A stretch of DNA of 64,000 nucleotides from Gymnogyps californianus. Its lineage: Eukaryota; Chordata; Aves; Accipitriformes; Cathartidae. This document shows, one piece after another, positions 26,601 through 38,224 of the stretch. The translations under genes were made by a program, and so were the position numbers. Within the stretch, counting starts at the first letter, position 1, and each line of letters begins with the position of its first letter. The notes beneath the pieces are model-generated. The model saw nothing but the letters and a program-made list of their open reading frames with translations, was not told where the DNA came from and made no database searches. The stretch is taken from positions 51,826,663 to 51,890,662 of the forward strand of contig NC_059500.1 in NCBI RefSeq assembly GCF_018139145.2, written 5' to 3'.

Positions 26601-27970
26601 TGTATCAACCACTTCAGACTCCTCAGACATTTTATCTTTGACTGCCCTTTAATAATTTAGCTAAAAATGTTGCTGGTGGAAAAATACTAGTCACATAATG
26701 AATGTCATTCCGTACTTGCACCCTGTGGTCATTTACAGTTTTCTGGAGTTATTACAAAACAATTACTCAGCTACTAACTTATTTCAAGTCTGTAGTGCTT
26801 TAGACTTACAGACTTGTATCTGCCTGTGCTCAGTCTTTTCCAATCCATAACCTATAGCCATACTTTCTAGAGTGTAGAATGATCTTCGAATTCTGTTTCT
26901 TTACGTCATGACACTGTTCCACAGAGCACTCAGCTAGCAGTACACTAGAGCACATAAACTAGTTTCTAGAATGGCATGGTGGGGCCATAGATGTCAGCTA
27001 CAGCTATCATTTGTTTAGGTAAGATTTAAAAAAGGCATAAAATTTTACAAAAGTATATTCTAATAAGCTTTTTGAGGAAAAAATCTCAGGAGATGCTAAG
27101 TAACCTCTTCATGGATTTTAAGGCATCCTGTCTCATACCATAGAAGCACATAATATAGGTCTTTATACAGAATCTCAATATGAAATACAAACCTATAACA
27201 TAAGCAACAGAGTAAAAATGAAATCTACTGTTCAAAATCAGCTGCAAGTTCTTAATATTTTGAAAACCTTGCCAAGAATCTTAAAATAAGCTTAAAGCAA
27301 TATTTCACAATGCTCTCTCAATTTTGACTTTTGGCATAAACAGAAATTTCAAATAGGGCAATAGAAGGAAAAAAAGAGCAAAACATTCCTGAAATCGTAA
27401 GTTAAGCTAATAGTGGATACAGGAGAAGGTATTTAAAGGATATGAAAACTAATAAACAAACAAGTCCAGATTTCAAATGTACTTTTTCTATAAACATATA
27501 TATGTATTTGTGTGTAGTTCTTTTTAGCTTTGCATCTTAAATTAACTTTTGTAGATGAAAATCATGGACAATACTTTCTACAATGGGAAACTGAACAAGT
27601 CAATGAGTTTTTGTAGAATTAGGATGTGGCTGAATGAATAAGCATGGAAAAACTATACAGTATTTCTCAAGATGACAGAGGGAGCTATTGATTTAAAATA
27701 GTAAGAATAAGTATTAACAACCCAATGGTACAAATTGTATTTCTTAGTTTTTGTACATATTCTTCAAGTTTGATAGTCACAATCCCATAAGTAAACTCAG
27801 TGCTTACAATAATCTTGAACTGTAACTAGTTAAAATAATATTCAGTTGAGATTTCTCCTAAGATAGGAGAAATCAAAAGAGCTACAGCTTTTAGTGGAAA
27901 TGACTGACACATGGCATTTTCTTCTTACCCCTTCTGTCAGCATCCTGACCACAGCCCCCTTCCTACAAGG
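17686..27970. other. About 10 kb of unique AT-rich DNA, no gene recognised
   Basis: No transposon, RNA gene or convincing coding region was recognised. Low-complexity items include an A/C-rich tract at 18441-18490 and a 26 bp tandem at 17996-18045. The open frames are 60-110 codons with no domain I can identify. The 20640-20950 plus and 23185-23514 minus frames are the longest, and neither shows a convincing start context or family resemblance. Confidence 0.5.
17996..18045. repeat. 26 bp tandem duplication
   Basis: Two units starting 'caaagtaaccattgaacaca' and 'caaagtaaccatcgaactca' sit head to tail. The second copy differs at a few positions. It is a local duplication of modest age. Confidence 0.85.
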
Positions 27971-28036
27971 TCAGTGGGCTGAGTCAAGGTGTTCAGTGGG
28001 CTGAGTTAAGGCACTGAGTAGGATGAGTCAAAGGTT
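27971..28036. repeat. 3 x 22 bp tandem repeat with TGAGTCA cores
   Basis: Three 22 bp units start at 27971, 27993 and 28015. Each contains TGAGTCA or a one-base variant (TGAGTCA, TGAGTTA, TGAGTCA), which is the AP-1 core word. The array directly precedes a GC-rich block. A regulatory role is only inferred. Confidence 0.85.
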
Positions 28037-28467
28037 ACCTCCATCACTGATGAGAAGCCAGAAGCTTGGGCTGCCCTTCTTCCCTGTGGAGCTGCTTCTT
28101 AGCAGAGGCTGTCCCTGCTGCCCCTGCCTGAGCCATGTTGCAGCTGCTCAGCAGCCGTATCTGTGCCCAGGCTCATACCACTTCAGTCCTGACTCAACCT
28201 GGACCCATGAACATGGCTTTCTGGCCTGGTCTCAGACCTACTTTGCCCCAGCAGACTTATCAGGTTATCACTGCACCAAGGATGTCCCTGGCCACTGTCT
28301 CTGGGCCTGATCCTGACCCTGACTTGCTGTCTCACTGCCCTGGCTCCTCATCAGGGGAGGGCATTACCCTGCCTGCCTTACAGTCACTCTTGGCTCCTGG
28401 CCCCCTCCCCATGGTAAGCAGCCAGACCTTGCTCCTCCCTGACATCTTCATTCAAAGACTAGGCTAA
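28037..28467. other. GC-rich block of unknown origin
   Basis: About 430 bp markedly richer in G+C than its surroundings, with few stops in two plus-strand frames (28023-28310 and 28135-28467). The predicted peptides are proline/serine/leucine rich and show no family I know. CpG is sparse, so this does not look like an intact CpG island. It may be an unrecognised transposon fragment or a relic of other GC-rich DNA. A weak resemblance in word order to the block at 32250-32525 was noted but not established. Confidence 0.45.
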
Positions 28468-31400
28468 CATTTATCAAAACTATTTGCATACAAAACATGC
28501 AATGAACTTGGCTTCGTACCAGGAATTTAACAGTGCTGTTAGGAAGGTGGTGCAATTGCAATTTCTTACAAGTAAGTAGAATTCACAAGAACAACTTGAT
28601 GGATTCCTTCAAGCTGGTGGAAACAGGGATGATTTTCAATCCTGCTTGGCCTAATTTCAGTAGACAACAGTAGTTTTTTGAGCTCAAATAGCTGAAGTTC
28701 AGTAGCTCTTTTGTTAAGAATTGATAGTGGGGGAAACGACAGGGGGCATGTTTTCTCTTTTTGCTTGATGTCAGTCTGCCCCAAGAATTGGGTAATTATC
28801 TTCATTTTTTTCATTCTGTTGTTGAATTACTTCTTAAACATGAACTCTTGTTGCTGTGGTGTTTTGCCATGTGTTACTATAGTCCTTTGGATACTGCTAT
28901 ACTGACCCTGTTACCACATAAGGTTCTGTAATTAGGTTCTGGTTCAGTTCCTGTATTTTAACCCATCTTTGAAATTTTGTTTCTGGAGGGAGTGTTCATC
29001 TGCGGGGGCTTGTTTTTTGAGGCTTTTAGTGACTTATTTTACTGAGAAATTGAGAGTGCAGTCCCAAATATTTCTCAAGGAAACTTCACTCATTAAATGA
29101 AACTTAATCATATCAGCCTTAAATAAAGACTTGCGCTATTAAAGATCCTCTCCCTGATCCTTTGTAGAGGCAAGTATTCTGGAACAAAATAAGCATAGGG
29201 ATGTGACTGAAACAGTATTATACTGTTGGAGCTGGAGATAACTTGAGACTGAAAAGAAGTGAATCAACTGTAAATGAACATTATATTAGTAAAGCCGGTC
29301 AAAGAACAACTAAGACAAATTTAAATCATGTGAGGCACCTGAACTAGCTCTCTGGTATGTCTGTGTGGTTCTCCACAGTGCTTTGTAGCAATACTAGCTC
29401 ATAGTTAGCACTGCACTGTGCTTGGACCAACCAGTTACTTTTGTAAACTTGATCAGCTCTTGGAAATACAGTTTTCTGACAACAGTCGCTTGGGCCCTAG
29501 ACACTTGTTAAGGTAAGCTAAAATTAGTACAGGCTCAGGCAGGTACAGCAAGGTCCTGAGACCCTGCACTGTGAGGTCAGTACAGAACCTGTGGCCTTAT
29601 ACCAGACCTGGTAGAAATCACGTATGCTGGACTACAGTTTCAACTTGACCTAGCTGTCATTATGAAATCTCAAATGAAAAAAAAAAAAGGTTATTGCACA
29701 TGTAGTGGTTTCTTAAAAAAACCCTGTGTCTTGGAACTAATAATAATTTTCAAAAGCTAGTAAAGATAGTTGATTAGGATCATTGCACTATTTTCCTATG
29801 GCAATTGGAATAAAAGGGCTCTTGACAGTTTTCCCCTATGACCCTGTTGACATATGCAGACACTTTCTTGCCTCATGAGCAAATAAAATATTAGATTTAG
29901 AAAGAAATCACAAATATGTGTATTTTGGCAAGACAGAAATGCAGAAGTAAAGCCATTGTTTGGTGACAGGTGATTAAAAGCAGTAAGAAAGGCTGCAAAA
30001 GATACTTGCGTAGATAGCCTCATTGCTGAGGTGGATGAAACTGAACTAACAGATAAGAAAGAACTCAAAAATGTGTTGGTTGGGGTGTGGGTTTTTTTTT
30101 TTTAGTTTAGTTTGGTTTTGTTCCCTCCCCTCCTCCCCGCCCTCCCTTAGATTAATTATTTTGCATGCCACGATTCTGAAAGGTGTGAGTGAGATTCTGA
30201 AAATATAACTAATATTGTTAGGTTTAAAAAGTTCTGGCTAACTGCTTTCCTTTCAGTGGTACAACTCTAGGTACATTGTAGGGATCTGACAATAGTTTTA
30301 TAACAGTGAGAAGAAGGAAATTGCATAGGAATCCTGATTTATGATGAAAATTTGAGCAAATCCTTTATTTGTTGTGTATAAAGTGCTTTGAGACTAACAC
30401 CCTGAGGAATATTTGATTCTTTAGTTTTATGTAGTGAAGCAGATTTGAACTGTACTTAACAAGTAGAATTGCATTTGAATTGCTTTAGGAAAAAAATCAG
30501 TTTTGATCTCTTTATTACTTGTAATTTAATGTGTTCAGAAGTGAAACAGTTCAAGAACATAATGTTGAACACAGAAGGCTGAGTTTTGCATTGTATAAGA
30601 CATAGGATTTATACACTGTGGGAAAACCTAGGGCAAGTGTGCTTTCTAAGATCTGATTTTCTGCAACATAGTCCAGGCTTCTTTGTTGAAAATCTGAGTT
30701 TAGTCATAACACTGCACTTACTTTTTGGTTTACGATTATGTAAGCAGAAAGAATATGCAATACGTAAGCATGACCTTCAAATACATTAAAACCTCATACT
30801 GGATTTACACCAATCTTCTACATTAAGGAAACAGAATAAAAAGATTATAAATTTATATATCAGCTACCTACATTATTGAGAATATATTATTATAAGTGAG
30901 AAGTGCCCGAATTCATTGAATCAACATTCAGCTTTTTTACTAATTATATTACCATAGGCAAAATGAACAAGAGGAAATATTGCATATCTTTAAACTGTTT
31001 CAGTTATAGTTTCTTCATTTAGTGGAGTTATTTGACTTCTTACATTCTTTTTGTTGCAAGTTCAAATGCAAATATTTGTGATAACATAACCATGATAACG
31101 CTAATAATTGGATTATGCATTGAAAATACTCCTGAAGAATTACATTTGATGCAAAACCAGATTTAGTACAGAATCCTAATAGCCGAGTGCCTGTAAGCCT
31201 ATAAAATCTAATACTATATTATCTGTTGACTAAAACGTATTATGGCTGACAACAGGTTTTTATCTCTTTTTTGTTCCCTCCTCTGTTATTAAAAAAAAAA
31301 AAAAAATCTTTCATTTTCTTTTTCTTTAGATCATTTCTTGGCTTAGTAAAGCTTTATTAAGAATATCAGTCTCACACAAACAACAAACCAGATTATCTGG

Positions 31401-31800
31401 ACTCCATATCTTGTAAGAAGCTAATCTCCCATCTTCCAAATCAAACCAAGAAAATATCTCAAGACTTTTTGTTGTATGCTCCTGAACAGGGAGCAGTACC
31501 TGGAAACAGTGTGAAGCATCTGGCGTTTGTGGCTATTCATCTAGTGTGCTGACTATTCAGTCTGCATCACAGCAAGTTCTGCGCTTGCTATGTAAATGGC
31601 TTCAGTTACTTTTTATTGTCTTATTCCCAGTTGAAGCCACAAAGAAGACTTTGAAAACAGTCCATTACATCTGCCGTATTAGGAAAACCATAAGGTTGAA
31701 AACCAGCTCTTCCTTTAGGACAGAAGAAACCAAGGCAATGAATGGGAGGTATGACATCCAAAACTGTTGCTGCATAGTTAGGATTCAGCAGGCAGCTGTA
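28468..31800. other. Unique AT-rich DNA, nothing recognised
   Basis: No coding or repeat family was recognised. Low-complexity tracts include a T-run with C/T-rich sequence at about 30090-30147 and a 16 nt A run at 31291-31306. The 29330-29660 patch is less AT-rich but unassigned. Confidence 0.5.
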
Positions 31801-32165
31801 CAGAAAGGTTGAAGTTGGAAGAGACCTCTGGAGGTCATCTAGTCCAAACCCCCTGCTCAAGCAGGGTCACCTAGAACAGGTTGTCAAGGGCCATGTCCAG
31901 ATGGCTTTTGAAAATATCCAAGGATGGAGATCTCACAACCTCTCTGGGCAACCTTTTCCAGTGCTTGGTCACCCCCACAGTGATAAAGGTTTTTCTTACG
32001 TTCAGGAGGACCCTCCTGTGTTTCAGGCTTGTGCCCATTGCGTCTGGTCTTATCACCAGACACCACTGAGAAGAGCCTGACTCCATCTTCTTTGCAGCCT
32101 CCCTTCAGATATTTATACACATTGATGGGATCTGCACTGATCCTTCTCTCTGCTAGGCGAAACAA
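31801..32165 (-). mobile_element. Old CR1 LINE, 3' end with ORF2 C-terminus
   Basis: Minus-strand 3' end of a CR1. From its tail inwards the plus strand reads 'ggttgaagttggaagagacc', 'catctagtccaaaccccctg' and 'ctcaagcagggtcacctaga', the reverse complement of the classic CR1 end. The minus-strand frame over 31871-32086 gives the end of the ORF2 protein, including KHWKRLPREVV and ending DNLF, which is the conserved CR1 carboxyl terminus. The element lacks the ATTCTATG-type tail, so the very 3' end is eroded. It belongs to a different and older subfamily than the copies at 41531 and 55268. A short separate match follows at 32172-32212. Confidence 0.9.
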
Positions 32166-32171
32166 CTCTAC

Positions 32172-32212
32172 TTTATCATCTGGATAATTAATAAAGATGT
32201 TGAATGTGACCT
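32172..32212 (-). mobile_element. Detached CR1 piece upstream of a deletion
   Basis: 'catctggataattaataaag' followed by 'atgttgaa' resembles the CR1 segment 'ccagatcattaatgaatata' / 'ttgaac' seen at 42449-42478. In an intact CR1 that segment lies several hundred bases further into ORF2. Its position right beside the 3' end here implies an internal deletion. The match is short, so confidence is limited. Confidence 0.45.
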
Positions 32213-32249
32213 ATCTCATGTTCCTATGACCTAACTTTCCGTGATATAT

Positions 32250-32525
32250 TTCAGGGTGCTGTGTGGGATAAGGGCTCCCTTGGGGCCAGGAGTTGTGGGG
32301 ACTCCCTAAGGGCTGGTAGGGCCTCGGCCAGAGCCCATCCTGCTGCCCCTGGCCAGGGAGCATGGCAGGCTGGAGGGACCATCAGGGGTAGCCCCAGAGC
32401 AGGACATCAGGTACTTCTGTGGGGACAAGGACAGGCTGAGTCCAGGCTTCAATGTCAGCCTGCAGGTGGGTGTCTGGATTGGGCCTGGTTAGTAAATCCA
32501 TCGTCAAACGCAGCCCCAGGATGAC
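32250..32525. other. GC-rich block of unknown origin
   Basis: About 275 bp of G-rich sequence abutting the old CR1 in otherwise AT-rich DNA. One plus-strand frame is open over 32261-32524. Its peptide is alanine/glycine/arginine rich and unrecognised, as expected of chance translation of GC-rich DNA. It could be the remnant of another mobile element. Confidence 0.4.
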
Positions 32526-34924
32526 TGAAACAACTTCATCAAAAATTTATCATTGACAAAGATGAAAGTGGCACTTGAGTAAACCTGCTTTTCACGTAGT
32601 AATGTAAAATAACTTTTTGGTTTAGGAGGAAATTATCTTTTCTACTCCTTTCCAGCATAACTTTTATATTTGAGGTAAAACCTGGCATATTTGCATAATT
32701 ATCAAGGGCCACATGTAAGTATATTTTTCAGTTCCCTGATGAGAGAGTAAATAAAATATATTTGAACAGGTGTTACTCCAGATCACAGCTTTGATGTGGC
32801 TTGTGCATGGGTAATGCATTCACCATTCCCCAGTTCTTGAAGACAGACAGCAGCTACGCTGATTCCTGATATAAAGTACTGTAGCTCTTGAGAGTCTTTG
32901 TATGTGTTGCCAGTAGTCAATTTAGATTCCTGGATTCATTCACAAAAACAGAGACAGTAAGATATCTGATACCAAAGAATGCTAGAAATCAGCTAGAGAC
33001 CATTATGCCTAAGCTTATTGAATAAATTAGAATTTTTCCATCTATACCTGTTGTTAAAATAGGTCTGCTTCAGAGGGAAAGATAAGAAAGACAGCCTTAA
33101 ATTTTTAAAAAGCAGATCTTTTATTTGGCTTTATGTATTGTTGCTGGAGCTGGAAAAAAAAAATCAGTGATGTATGAAGCTTAAAAATGAGATCCACCTA
33201 TATGGTTTTTGAAAATTGATTTATGCCACTCTTTATGTGGGGATTTGAAGAACTGTTTTAATAGCACAACCATTCTTTAACGAGAGGCTATTTATCCACA
33301 GTTAAAGATTTCTGAAATCAAATCAGAATGTATCAGTAGTTACATCCTTTTCTGATAACATATCTTCCTTTTCTTCTGAACAAGCCTATCGCAATATTTG
33401 TTCAAACAAATGGGAAGTTAGAGCACACCTGATACATCTGGCCAGACTTCCCTAGCACATTTCAGGAGCACACTTTGTGAACTGAAGAGAACAATAAGCA
33501 GACTGTACTGAATTGGCTAGGATGAATAGTGAGTGGATGATGAAGAATGCATTCAAAAATGCGAGGAAAGTTTTTAATGAGTGTTATTCTTGCACAATAA
33601 ACTTGGGCCCTTACGCTGACGTTCACTAAAGTTAGTCATTAGGATTATCTTGGCATATGTTTTCAGAAGCATGGTAGCTGAATTTCACATAAAATTTTAA
33701 GCATGATCCATATGAAAGCCCAGAAAATCCAAACACATTATTTGTTTGAAGCCAAATAAACCAAAATGAATAAATTAAGAGTTTAGAACTTCTAAAGCCT
33801 ACAGCATTTTTTCTTCAGATCCCAAAGCCTAGTAAATATCATTTTTGCCACTGTTGGCTGACAGAAAGTTTTACATCAATCTGACAGTACAGAGTTTCAG
33901 GACCTGGCTGGACTTGCCTTGACTGAGGCTGATTTTATCTTGGTTTAATAAATGGCCAAGTGATGATTGCCAAACATGTTGGAGCTGCGTCTCTGTGAGT
34001 TCCATCAGGTCAAGGCCTGATGCTTTATATCACCATCAAAACTTGAATTTCCAAAATTTTGCCATATTTTGATGTGTTATATCTTCATTTAGGTCATAAA
34101 ATATCAAAAATGTTGGCTATATCTAAAGCATCCAGCTTAAACTTATCTTACCAAATTTGAGATAATGTTATCTGTTAGAGTATTTGAATACGTGCATCAA
34201 CTGACTACTTTTTGAGACTGAACAGACTCATTGTTGAGTAGAAAAAAAGATGTCACAAGGAGTCAGCAGGGATATTTACTGAGATGATTTTTTTCATCAT
34301 CTTACTTGGCTTACAATTATTGTGTCCTTCTCTGCCAATGTCTGGCTGCCTTAAGCCAAAACTTCTAAATAACAGTATTCCCATACAGTAATATATAGCC
34401 TATTTTTTAAAATCTTATTATTCCTTAATTTACATTCCTTCCTGCTTGAATTGTACATATCCCTCAAAAGAACCACGTACTTATATATCCTTTGCTTCAC
34501 ATACATGAAGACGTAGAAGAAAAAGAATAATATATCTGTATGTGTTGTATTTGGTAGCAGAAAAATAGAAAACATTGTGATTCTCTTTCCAACAGCAGCC
34601 TGGATTGCATAGGAAGGGTGGTGGATCATTCCATTTTCAAATCAAAGGTGGAACTATAGAAACTCCCTGTCTTTAAACAGAGGAAAATTCTGCTTTCAAA
34701 ATTTAAAATCAAATTGAAGTTTGGCAGTACCTCAGTCTCCCTTGTTAAGCTGTGGTTGCTAGGGTTTACAGGGTAACAGCTTCTAGTAAGATCTAGGAAG
34801 TCTTACTAAATCCAAGGCTTTTCTGGTAGTCATGCTCTGTGAACTGGAATCCCTGGAGTTCTTTGTTTTAATTGTGTCCATTCAAAATTTGACTAGATGA
34901 AAAACATGCAATCCAATCTAAGTT
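32526..34924. other. Unique AT-rich DNA, nothing recognised
   Basis: No repeat family or coding region was identified. The 34351-34629 minus frame (92 codons) is rich in aromatic residues and shows no recognisable domain. Confidence 0.5.
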
Positions 34925-35014
34925 GTCTCTGCTTTGAGTGGAGAACTGGACTAGAAGAACCACTCCCAGGTTCCCTTCCAACTTCAATTATTTATGATTC
35001 TATGGCTCTGTGAT
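34925..35014 (+). mobile_element. CR1 LINE 3' tail fragment
   Basis: About 90 bp with 'gaactggactagaagaacca', 'ctcccaggttcccttccaac' and 'tttatgattctatggctctg', the end of an old CR1 on the plus strand including its ATTCTATG-like tail. Only this stub is recognisable, consistent with strong 5' truncation typical of CR1. Confidence 0.8.
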
Positions 35015-36895
35015 AGAAAAGCATTTACAGTGACAGTCAGTTTTATCTGAGAATTCCTTGCCAGCTATCCTTGCCTCCTGTCATGATACTGCATACCAAC
35101 ATATCAGAAGACAATTTGTTCAGCCAGTTCCTCCAGGCGCATTATTATTTCTTCTTTTCCACCTCTGTAATGAACTTACATGTATTTTGTTTATATGTAA
35201 TGAACAGCATCTTAAAAAAAGCTCTCTTACATTAGTAAATAAGTATGATCTAAGCAGGGATTTGGCAGTATGCTGAAACTGCATATGCAGTTATATTTCT
35301 CGTCTTTCCCCCCCCTCCCCCCCATTTGAAAGGATTTGTGATCTCTGTAGCTATCTTACCTACCGTATCCTTCACAGACTTTGTTGCTTATAAACTCTGA
35401 AGCTGGCCCTAGGGTTACAGGTTAAGATTGCTAGAGAAATTGCTGGATTTGCTCTTTCTTACCCTCAGAAGTAATTATAAGCAATTTGGTCACCATTATG
35501 ATTATAATAATAAGGCTCTGTAGTACCAAAGTAAAATTGTATTTTGTTTTAATAGCTGCCCAACTAGTTTCCAGTCTTTTCAGTGATTTTCCTGCCATAT
35601 GCATTAACTTTTACATGTCTCCATATAAAAAAATAGGACAATTTATTTAAGAAATGACTCTACCCAACTGCAGCATACATGAATGATGATTATTCATTCA
35701 GCCATGAAGTTTAAGGATGGAACTGTTTGCCAGGGGTGGAAGACAGAGCTTTCATTCTGAAAATAGAATCAAGCCAGCCTTAAAATGCAAGACCTCTGAA
35801 GATTAAGTTGTCTAGCTTAGTCAGAGAGAAGATTGAGGGATGAATTCTACATGAGTATATATGTATATGCACACAACTATAATGGAAAGGAGAGGACAGC
35901 TGTTTAACTTTGAAGACAAAATGGTGACATAAATCCAGTTATTGAGAGCCAACTTTTAGGCAAGTATAATATTAGAATTAGAAATAAACGTTCTAGTTGT
36001 GAGGTATTTAAATAGTCAGAGTAGTGCAACTTGCAATCATTTGATAACACAACTATTTCAAAAGTATACTTCACTCCAGAAAATTGTATAACCTCTGTGC
36101 ATGGTTTTAATGGATATAGGACTGCTTTGGTTCATTTGGACTTGAAATCTTTTAATCTCTGATTCCCAATTTTCATCATCATCTTTCAAGACTACTGGGG
36201 AAAACAAATTTTTATGCATTGACATTTTAATGTTCTTTGTACTTGCATCTATACATTAAACTACTAACAAAATCAAATTTCACGCTTCAGAGCTTTAGCC
36301 AGTCATCAGCAAAGTGAAGGAGTACATTGTCTTGATGAGCAATTGGTTAGATATATTTTTTCTCCTCTTCCTCTGAAGAATCAGAGGCTAGCTGCAACTG
36401 TAGACTGGAAGAAAAGATAGACACAAAGACACTTCAAAAATATTTCTTCAGTGTATCTGGTGACATGTTCAAGGTCATGCTGATCACCAGATCTGTATTC
36501 AAGTAGGAAATTTTCCCCGCTCAGTCTGATGGGGAGTTTGGAAGATTTTGGCCAACTTCTTAATTTTCTCTACAGCAAAATGAGTAGATGGAGCTCCTGA
36601 AGTGTCATAATGTAAAAATTATTTTTCAGCTTCTAAATTTTATGGTCAGAATAAGTCACTTCTTGACAAGAAGTATCAAAACTGAGCTCAGTTTTGTTTG
36701 GATTATCTGGGTGTATTTCAGATAATAAAATCCCACCACTATTAAAAAACCCAGAGTAGAGGAGCACATGCAGTCCTTCATGCCATGACATATTTAGGGA
36801 GAAATGTGTACAATCATTACACCTATGGGCTGTAAGAAAGGGAAGTTATCAACCCTTGCAGCACTCAGATCAAAAGACAGGCAGCTGTGGTGGTT
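35015..36895. other. Unique AT-rich DNA, nothing recognised
   Basis: Contains a C-rich run at about 35308-35323 and otherwise plain AT-rich sequence without recognisable features. Confidence 0.5.
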
Positions 36896-36983
36896 GACCT
36901 TGGAGAGCTGCCAGATCCCCACCCAGCCGCTCTCTCACTCCTCCTCCTTAACAGGACAGGGGGAGACAATAAGATGGAAAACT
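36896..36983 (-). mobile_element. Terminal fragment of family B-like LTR
   Basis: Begins TGTGGTGGTTGACC and continues with 'cccacccagccgctctctca' and 'ctcctcctta'/'aacaggacagggggaga', matching the first ~90 bp of the LTR at 10757 with substitutions. The rest of the LTR is absent. Confidence 0.65.
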
Positions 36984-37325
36984 CATCATCTGTTAATGTC
37001 TCTACACTGCTTATGGTGACAGAACTATACAACATTGAAAAAGCACCTGGTTAAAACTAGGTAAAAGAAAGAACCCAGCAAAGTTCTGACTATTGATTAT
37101 CCATTTAGGATAAAAAGAAACAATGTGGAAAATCTGTACCTTCTTAAAAGTACACTGTAAATGTGAGGTTGAATAAATTAATCAATTTATAGCTCTAGTT
37201 AAATAAGAACTGATGAACCTCAAAGAAATCTAGGTACTTCACTTTTCCTAACATCCTCCATTTACCTCTTTTCTTAAGGAACAAGGTAACTGTCATATTT
37301 TCTTTTCCTAAAAACGAGATGTTTC

Positions 37326-37395
37326 TGCGGTGAGTTAACCCTGCCTGACTTCCAGATGCCCACCAAGTCACTCTCTCAATCCCGCTCCTCAACAC
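37326..37395 (-). mobile_element. Second terminal fragment of family B-like LTR
   Basis: Starts 'tgcggtgagttaaccctgcc', then 'ttccagatgcccaccaagtc' and 'actctctcaatcccgctcct'. It is the same LTR end as at 10757 and 36896, in the same orientation, 430 bp after the latter. Only about 70 bp is recognisable. Confidence 0.65.
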
Positions 37396-37810
37396 AACAT
37401 AAGTGAAGTTTATGCCTGTGAAGTCGTTTTTTTTTTTTTTCTTTTAGTATTGTCAGCTAAAAAGATATGTTTTACACTTAGAAACAGGACCACGGTGCTC
37501 AAGTCCTAACAGAAACTAAGTGTATTTTAATATTTTTCTTACTTCTGTAATTGTTCAGTGCCATGCTTGTGGTGTTGTCACAACATCATTGATAACAACT
37601 TGTAAACTTAATCTACACAAACCTTTAAGAACTAAAAAGGCTTCATTTGAGAGCATGCTTTTCTTTTTTTTTCTTCTCTCAGTTTTTTGTTTTGTTTTGT
37701 TTTTAAATTCTATTACTATGTCTGTAGGAAATGATCCAATGGCAAATGTTTTGATACTTTTACCTAAAGACAGAAATGAAGCTCTCAAATACATAAAAAG
37801 TAAGAAATAT

Positions 37811-38224
37811 TGTCACGGTTTAGGCCCAGCTGGCAACAAAGCACCAAGTGGGCACTTGCTCACTCCCCACCCCCCCCGGTGGGGTAGGGAGGAGAATCAA
37901 AAGAAAAGGTAAAACCTCATGGGTTGAGATTGGAACAGTTTAATAGAACAACACAAGGAGAGAAGAAATAATAATAACAATAATACTAATAAAAGAATAT
38001 ATAAAGCGAGTGTTGCACAATGAAATTCCTCACCACCCAGAACACTATGCTCAGCCCATTCCTGACCATGATCCTTTACCCCTGGCCAGCTCCCCCGCTT
38101 ATATACTGAGCATGACTTCATATGGTATCAAATGTCCCCTTGGTTAGTTTGGGTCAGCCATCCCAGCCATGCTTCCTTCCAGCTTCTTGTGAAAATTAAC
38201 CCTATCCCAGCCGAACCCAGGACA
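37811..38224 (-). mobile_element. Internally deleted solo LTR, family A, minus strand
   Basis: A 414 bp LTR bounded by a perfect 5 bp duplication, aatat at 37806-37810 and 38225-38229. Both ends (TGTC...GACA) and the minus-strand TATA box (plus about 38098-38104) and ATTAAA signal (plus 37939-37944) remain. Compared with the ~600 bp copies it lacks about 170 bp. The sequence jumps from 'ccagcttcttgt' straight to 'gaaaattaaccctatccc' near 38190, so the distal part of U3 (relative to the promoter) is missing. Because the duplication is intact, the deletion occurred after insertion or was already in the inserting copy. Confidence 0.9.

Noticed and set aside
28023..28467. Possible host exon in the GC-rich block
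   Set aside because: No recognisable domain, no convincing splice-site pair and no neighbouring exon. Composition alone explains the open frames, so it is kept only as an unassigned block.
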